Positions 60,125 to 64,000 of a DNA stretch of 64,000 bases are shown in pieces; position 1 is the stretch's first letter; each line of letters starts with the position of its first letter. The notes below the pieces were generated by a model that saw only the letters and a program-made list of their open reading frames with translations, had not been told where the DNA came from and ran no database searches. Both the position numbers and the translations under genes were made by a program. Source of the DNA: SHVO01 sp964576515 (GTDB lineage: Bacteria > Pseudomonadota > Alphaproteobacteria > Rhodospirillales > Rhodospirillaceae); contig CAZNUW010000007.1 in assembly GCA_964576515.1 (NCBI GenBank), positions 1 to 64,000 of the forward strand, written 5' to 3'.

Positions 60125-61255
60125 ATGGAATGCGCTTCGACGATCTGGTCCCGCCTCGCTTTCCGTTCCGCCGGCGCGGCGTTGCTGCTTGCGGGAACGG
60201 CGCTTACGCCGGCCGCGGCCGAAACATCGGATATCGTTGGGTTGCAGGACGGCCGCATCGGCTTCGTGCTGACCAGCGCCGCGTGGGGGCTTCACCAGAC
60301 GCCGGACGGCAAACAGGAGTGTCCGGAAGGCTTCAACGAAGGCCCGCGTGAGCAATTCAAGGCGCTTTATCCCAACGGCGGCACGGTCGAGGGCACGCAG
60401 CTCGAGCGTGAAAGCGCCTCGCGCTACCCCTTGGATAAAGAAGACAACTTCGTTTATCGCGAAGTGAAGGGGCCGGTTGGCCTGGGGATGAACCTGGACG
60501 GCAAGGTCGACGCCAACGATTTCACATCGCCGGACGGGGTGAAGGGCATCGACAACCAGCTCTACCGCGCCATCGGCTGCACGCGTCTGTTCCGCGGGCC
60601 GGACGGCACATATTTCAATTTCACCGAAATGTGGGTCCGTGAGATGGGCTCCAACCGCATCCTCGTCGAATTGTCGAACGTGGACAGCTTGGCCAACGAC
60701 GACGACGTCACGGTCACCCTGTACCGTGGGAAGGATAAGCTGATCACGGATGCGACCGGCAAGAACATCATTGCCGGCGGCTCCAACCGCATCGAAGACC
60801 GTTTCAGCAAGCGCTTCACCAAGACGCTCAAGGGAAAGATCGAGAACGGCGTGCTCACCACCGCGCCCCAGGATATCGATTGGGTGTGGACGGTGTTCTT
60901 CTCGCATCCGGGCTACTACAGCCTCAATCAGGCGCGGTTGCAGCTCAACCTTGCGCCGGCGGGTGACCGCGCCGAAGGCATGGTGGCCGGTTACGCGGAT
61001 ATCGATACCTTCTATCAGCAGCTTGTCCGCGCCTGGTCCACGCACCATTCCAGCTACGGCGGCATGTCGCAGCCGTCGCTGTTCCGCGCGTTGCATCGCC
61101 TCGCGGACGGGGTGCCGGATGACAAGGGCGTCAACACGGCGCTGTCGTCGGTCATCAATGTGAAGTTCGTGCAGACGTTCATCGAGCATCCGGCGGCCAA
61201 GGTCGCCGGCACGCAAAGCATCGAGCGTCCGGCGGTTGAACCGGCGCGCCGCTAA
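60125..61255 (+). CDS. Cassette III gene 4: protein B3, secreted, unrecognised family
   Basis: A 376-residue B paralogue with signal peptide (to about AAA-E). It shares with B4 nearly unbroken blocks: QECPEGFNEGPREQFKALYP, GTQLERESASRYPLDKED, LDGKVDANDFTSPDGVKG, NDDDVTVTLYRGKDKLITDA and STHHSSYGG. The EF-hand-like LDGKVDANDF and an invariant GC (AIGCTRLF) are kept. It is 25 bases after A3 and followed by a terminator before B4, so B3 ends the main transcript. Confidence 0.8.
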   Translation: MECASTIWSRLAFRSAGAALLLAGTALTPAAAETSDIVGLQDGRIGFVLTSAAWGLHQTPDGKQECPEGFNEGPREQFKALYPNGGTVEGTQLERESASRYPLDKEDNFVYREVKGPVGLGMNLDGKVDANDFTSPDGVKGIDNQLYRAIGCTRLFRGPDGTYFNFTEMWVREMGSNRILVELSNVDSLANDDDVTVTLYRGKDKLITDATGKNIIAGGSNRIEDRFSKRFTKTLKGKIENGVLTTAPQDIDWVWTVFFSHPGYYSLNQARLQLNLAPAGDRAEGMVAGYADIDTFYQQLVRAWSTHHSSYGGMSQPSLFRALHRLADGVPDDKGVNTALSSVINVKFVQTFIEHPAAKVAGTQSIERPAVEPARR

Positions 61256-61284
61256 GCGGCGGCAAGAACGGCTCTGTCGAAAGA

Positions 61285-61305
61285 GGCGCCGGGAGGCGCC
61301 TTTTT
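61285..61305 (+). terminator. Terminator between B3 and B4
   Basis: GGCGCC, loop GGGA, GGCGCC, then TTTTT. A short, GC-only stem with a T-run; it would end or attenuate the cassette III transcript before B4. Confidence 0.8.
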
Positions 61306-61328
61306 CAACCGCGGTGAGGGAGGAAGAC

Positions 61329-62468
61329 GTGGAACAGACAAAAAGAACAGCGGGGCTTCGCCTGGCGTCGCGGACATTGTGCGCGGCCATTGCCTTGACG
61401 GGCGCGGGTGGCGCTTTTGCCGCCGACACCGCCGGCGAGATGGCCGTCACCGGCCTCAAGAACGGCACCATCGGTTTCGCGCTGGTCGGCGCGCGGTGGG
61501 GCATCCATCAAACCGAAAACGGCAAGCAGGAGTGCCCGAACGGTTTCAACGAGGGACCGCGCGAGCAGTTCAAGGCGTTGTATCCGCAAGGCGGTACGGT
61601 CGAAGGCACGCAGCTCGAGCGCGAAAGCGCCTCGCGGTATCCCTTGGACAAAGAGGACAACTTCGCCTACCGCGAAGTGACGGGCAAAGTCGCCATCGGT
61701 CTCGACCTCGATGGAAAGGCGGACGCCGCCGATTTCACGTCGCCGGACGGCGCGAAGGGCGTCGACAACGAACTTTATCGTGCGATCGGCTGTACGCGGT
61801 TGTTCCGCGCGCCGGACGGCACCTTCGCCCACTTCACGAATATGTGGGTGCGCGAGTTCAACTTTAACCGCATCCTGTTCGAGGTTTCCGGCGTCGACAA
61901 TCTGGCGAACGACGACGACGTCACCGTCAGCATGTATCGTGGGAAAGACAAGCTGATCACCGACGCCACGGGGGCCAATATCATCCCCGGAGGATCCGTG
62001 CGCGCCGACGAGCGCTTCGGCAAGCGCTTCATCAGCCATACCAAGGGTAAAATCGTCGACGGCGTGCTGACGACCGAACCGGTGGATATCGCTTATCCCT
62101 GGGCGGTGTTTATTGGACGCCCGGGCCACTACGACATCAAGGGCGCGCGCCTGAATGTGACCCTGGCGCCGTCCGGCGAGACGGCGGAAGGGGTGCTTGC
62201 GGGTTACACGGACGTGGAAAGTTGGTACCAGCAACTTGTTCGGTCCTGGTCGACCCACCACTCCAGTTACGGCGGCCTTTCTCAACCCTCGCTTTATCGT
62301 GTGCTTCACCGCCTCGCGGACGGGTACCCGGATGCGCAAGGCGCCAACACCGCGATCTCGTCGTCCATCACGATCAAGCTGGTCCAGACGTTTATCGAAC
62401 ATCCCGACCGCAAAGTCGCGGTCGAGCAGGGATCCGGGCGCGCGGGGGCGGAGTCCGCGCAACGTTAA
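61329..62468 (+). CDS. Cassette III gene 5: protein B4, secreted, unrecognised family
   Basis: A 379-residue B paralogue, closest to B3, with signal peptide (to FAA-D). GTG start preceded by GGGAGG. Visible features: GTIGFALVGARWGIHQTENG, LDLDGKADAADFTSPDG (the best EF-hand-like match of the four), AIGCTRLFRAPDG, NFNRILFEVSGVDNLANDDDVTVSMYRG, ESWYQQLVRSWSTHHSSYGG, TAISSSITIKLVQTFIEHP. It lies behind a terminator and before another, so may be expressed by read-through or its own weak promoter. B3-B4 look like a tandem duplication. Confidence 0.8.
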   Translation: MEQTKRTAGLRLASRTLCAAIALTGAGGAFAADTAGEMAVTGLKNGTIGFALVGARWGIHQTENGKQECPNGFNEGPREQFKALYPQGGTVEGTQLERESASRYPLDKEDNFAYREVTGKVAIGLDLDGKADAADFTSPDGAKGVDNELYRAIGCTRLFRAPDGTFAHFTNMWVREFNFNRILFEVSGVDNLANDDDVTVSMYRGKDKLITDATGANIIPGGSVRADERFGKRFISHTKGKIVDGVLTTEPVDIAYPWAVFIGRPGHYDIKGARLNVTLAPSGETAEGVLAGYTDVESWYQQLVRSWSTHHSSYGGLSQPSLYRVLHRLADGYPDAQGANTAISSSITIKLVQTFIEHPDRKVAVEQGSGRAGAESAQR

Positions 62469-62490
62469 TGCACGCGGCCGCGTGCGCTGC

Positions 62491-62520
62491 AAAAAAAAGG
62501 CCCCGGAAGGGGCCTTTTTT
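62491..62520. terminator. Bidirectional terminator at end of cassette III
   Basis: AAAAAAGGCCCC, loop GGAA, GGGGCCTTTTTT: perfect stem flanked by A and T runs, strong in both directions. The ~330 bases from here to the TonB start hold no gene; CGCGTACGTATGAC (62636-62649) shares a TACGTAT core with the leader of the first TonB receptor. Confidence 0.93.
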
Positions 62521-62853
62521 CATGTGGGGCGGGACGCGGCTTCGCTGCAACAGTCGCGATTTATCAGCGGTTTTGCATAGTTAAGTCTCATATCGACGTT
62601 GTGAAATCGGCGCGGCTATGAGAACAGTAACAGGCGCGTACGTATGACGAGCGGGAGAGACGCGTCGCGTGTCGAGGCAAGGGTCATGGAGAGGCATGGT
62701 CGACCCTTTTTTGCCCCGGCACCTGCAGTGAGTAAGGGGGGACTCTGCGCCATCGGCTGAATGGCCGTTCGGCTTTCTTCTTTTTTCATTGCGAGCGATG
62801 CAACGCGCGTTGTCGTGCCGGCAAACTGCCGTCCACACTATTTGGGAGAGATC

Positions 62854-64000
62854 ATGTTTAAGAGAAATGCTGCTGCGATGTCGCGGCGCTTCGGCTTCAT
62901 GACCACCGTCAGTTCGGTGGCCATGCTCGCGGCTTCGTTCGCCGCTCAGGCGCAAACGGCGCCCGCGCAACAAGCGCAAACCGACGCGACCGCGGTCGAT
63001 GAAATCACCGTGACCGGCACGCGCGTCGTGCGCGACGGTTACGAAGCGCCGACCCCGGTCACCGTGATCGGCGTCGAGGCGATCGAACAAGCGCCGATGC
63101 AGCACATCTCGGATTTCGTCATGCGTCTTCCGGCGTTCTCGGGCGCGCAGTCGACGACGTCCGGCGGTAACGAGATCTCCACCGGCCGTCAGTCGCAGAA
63201 CAACCTGAACCTGCGCGGTCTCGACTCCTTCCGCACCCTGGTGCTGCTCGACGGCAACCGCTTTGTCTCGGGCGACGTGAACGGCTCCGTCAACGCCTCC
63301 GACCTTCCGACGCCGTTGATCAGCCGCGTCGACGTCGTGACCGGCGGCGCGTCGGCCGCCTACGGCTCGGACGCCGTGGCCGGCGTCGTGAACTTCGTGC
63401 TCGATAAAGAGTTCACCGGCTTCAAGGGCGAAGTGCAGGGCGGCATCACCGCGCGCGGCGACGATCCCAGCTACAAGGTCAGCCTGACCGCCGGTACGCC
63501 GTTCGCGGGCGGTCGCGGGCATGTGCTGTTCTCGGGCGAACATGCCTGGAACAAGGGGATCTTCGGCGCCGGGGAGTCGCGTGGCGACTTCTGGGGCTAC
63601 GACACCTATCACCTGGTGGAAAACCCCGCGTGGAATACGACCAGCAACAACCCGCGTTACCTTTTCCGCAGCCAGGTCGGCAGCATCCTGGCCACGTCGG
63701 GCGGTATCATCACCTCCGCCGGACCGCTCAAGGGTATTACGTTCGACCGCACCGGCCGCGCCGCGGGGAACTACAACTATGGCTCCCTGACCAACGCGCA
63801 GTTCACGGTCGGCGGCGACTGGGCGACGTCGGACGCGACGTTCTACAACCAGACGCTTTCCAACCACGTCACGCGTCAGGCCTACTTCGGCCGCGTCAGC
63901 TATGACGTGACCGACAACGTCACCGCCTACGCGAACTTCATCTACACCTACTCATACGGCTACGCGCGCTCGAAGCTGGACGATCAGCTCGGCAACCTCG
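62854..64000 (+). CDS. TonB-dependent outer-membrane receptor (partial, first 382 residues)
   Basis: The N-terminal part of a second TonB receptor, running off the right edge. Signal peptide (to AQA-Q), plug start VDEITVTGTRVVRDGYEAPTPVTVIG, LNLRGLDSFRTLVLLDGNRF, RVDVVTGGASAAYGSDAVAGVVNFVLDKEFTGFKG and early barrel strands. It is clearly paralogous to the receptor at 38539 (shared VRxGYEAPTPVxVxG, GGRGHxLxSGEHxWxKG, AGPLKGxTFD). GGGAGAG precedes the ATG. Its position directly after cassette III suggests a functional link. Confidence 0.95.
   Translation, partial: MFKRNAAAMSRRFGFMTTVSSVAMLAASFAAQAQTAPAQQAQTDATAVDEITVTGTRVVRDGYEAPTPVTVIGVEAIEQAPMQHISDFVMRLPAFSGAQSTTSGGNEISTGRQSQNNLNLRGLDSFRTLVLLDGNRFVSGDVNGSVNASDLPTPLISRVDVVTGGASAAYGSDAVAGVVNFVLDKEFTGFKGEVQGGITARGDDPSYKVSLTAGTPFAGGRGHVLFSGEHAWNKGIFGAGESRGDFWGYDTYHLVENPAWNTTSNNPRYLFRSQVGSILATSGGIITSAGPLKGITFDRTGRAAGNYNYGSLTNAQFTVGGDWATSDATFYNQTLSNHVTRQAYFGRVSYDVTDNVTAYANFIYTYSYGYARSKLDDQLGNL

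Noticed and set aside
1..64000. CRISPR array, rRNA operon or insertion sequence
   Set aside because: No regularly spaced repeats of CRISPR type, no rRNA blocks and no transposase gene were seen on reading both strands; the only mobile-element gene is the integrase.

Overview
The window is a high-GC chromosomal segment, most likely from an alphaproteobacterium. Pointers are the haem-copper/denitrification style of the left end, TonB receptors whose plug starts with EEIVVTGSRI or DEITVTGTRV, a MocR/PdxR-type regulator, an ECF sigma factor operon with LTXXQ-type metal sensors, and a tRNA-Glu fragment of alphaproteobacterial type. The genus cannot be fixed from the sequence alone.

1-12.99 kb looks like the right end of a genomic island. 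It holds a respiratory nitrate reduction cluster read leftward (a CopD-like membrane protein, a fused NarK1-NarK2 transporter, narG, narH running off the left edge), a CBS-BON protein and nnrS. Two FNR/Dnr-type boxes, TTGAT-N4-(A/G)TCAA, sit before the nar genes and the CBS gene. Then come a mazEF toxin-antitoxin pair with a palindromic operator, a tyrosine integrase, three GTGTCCAATA repeats, and a 45-nt 3' fragment of tRNA-Glu(TTC) that marks the attachment site.

13-32 kb is core-like: a Nudix hydrolase (apparently leaderless), a PiT phosphate transporter, a Tat-exported dienelactone hydrolase, pyrophosphatase, ferredoxin-NADP reductase, an AGCS symporter, a tandem HdeA-like protein, an ECF sigma/TM partner/metal-sensor operon, an FkbM methyltransferase, cytochrome c', DUF983, a MocR regulator with a long inverted repeat, a DHFR-like reductase, periplasmic peroxiredoxin, a CapA-like protein, a secreted trypsin-like protease, a signal-peptide-bearing methyltransferase and a VOC protein.

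32-48 kb opens with a short version (genes A1-B1) of the cassette described below, followed by DUF3016, a neutral zinc metallopeptidase, a hybrid histidine kinase, a large TonB receptor, an NHL-propeller protein, and a sugar-acid catabolic group (GntR, DapA-like aldolase/dehydratase, IclR, FAH-family hydrolase, IlvD/Edd dehydratase).

48-64 kb holds the most unusual part: two full copies of a four-gene export cassette. The order is (1) a DUF1587/1595/1592/1588/1585 lipoprotein with one CxxCH, (2) a Tat-exported DUF1552 (HXXSHH-type) protein, (3) protein A with three PF03640-like secreted repeats, and (4) protein B, a ~370-residue secreted protein I do not recognise, with an EF-hand-like DxDGKxDxxDF segment. 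Copy III has two B genes and is followed by a second TonB receptor. A TPR/2OG-Fe(II) oxygenase gene lies between the copies on the opposite strand. The cassette looks like an envelope-located, possibly haem-containing, multi-protein system of unknown function.
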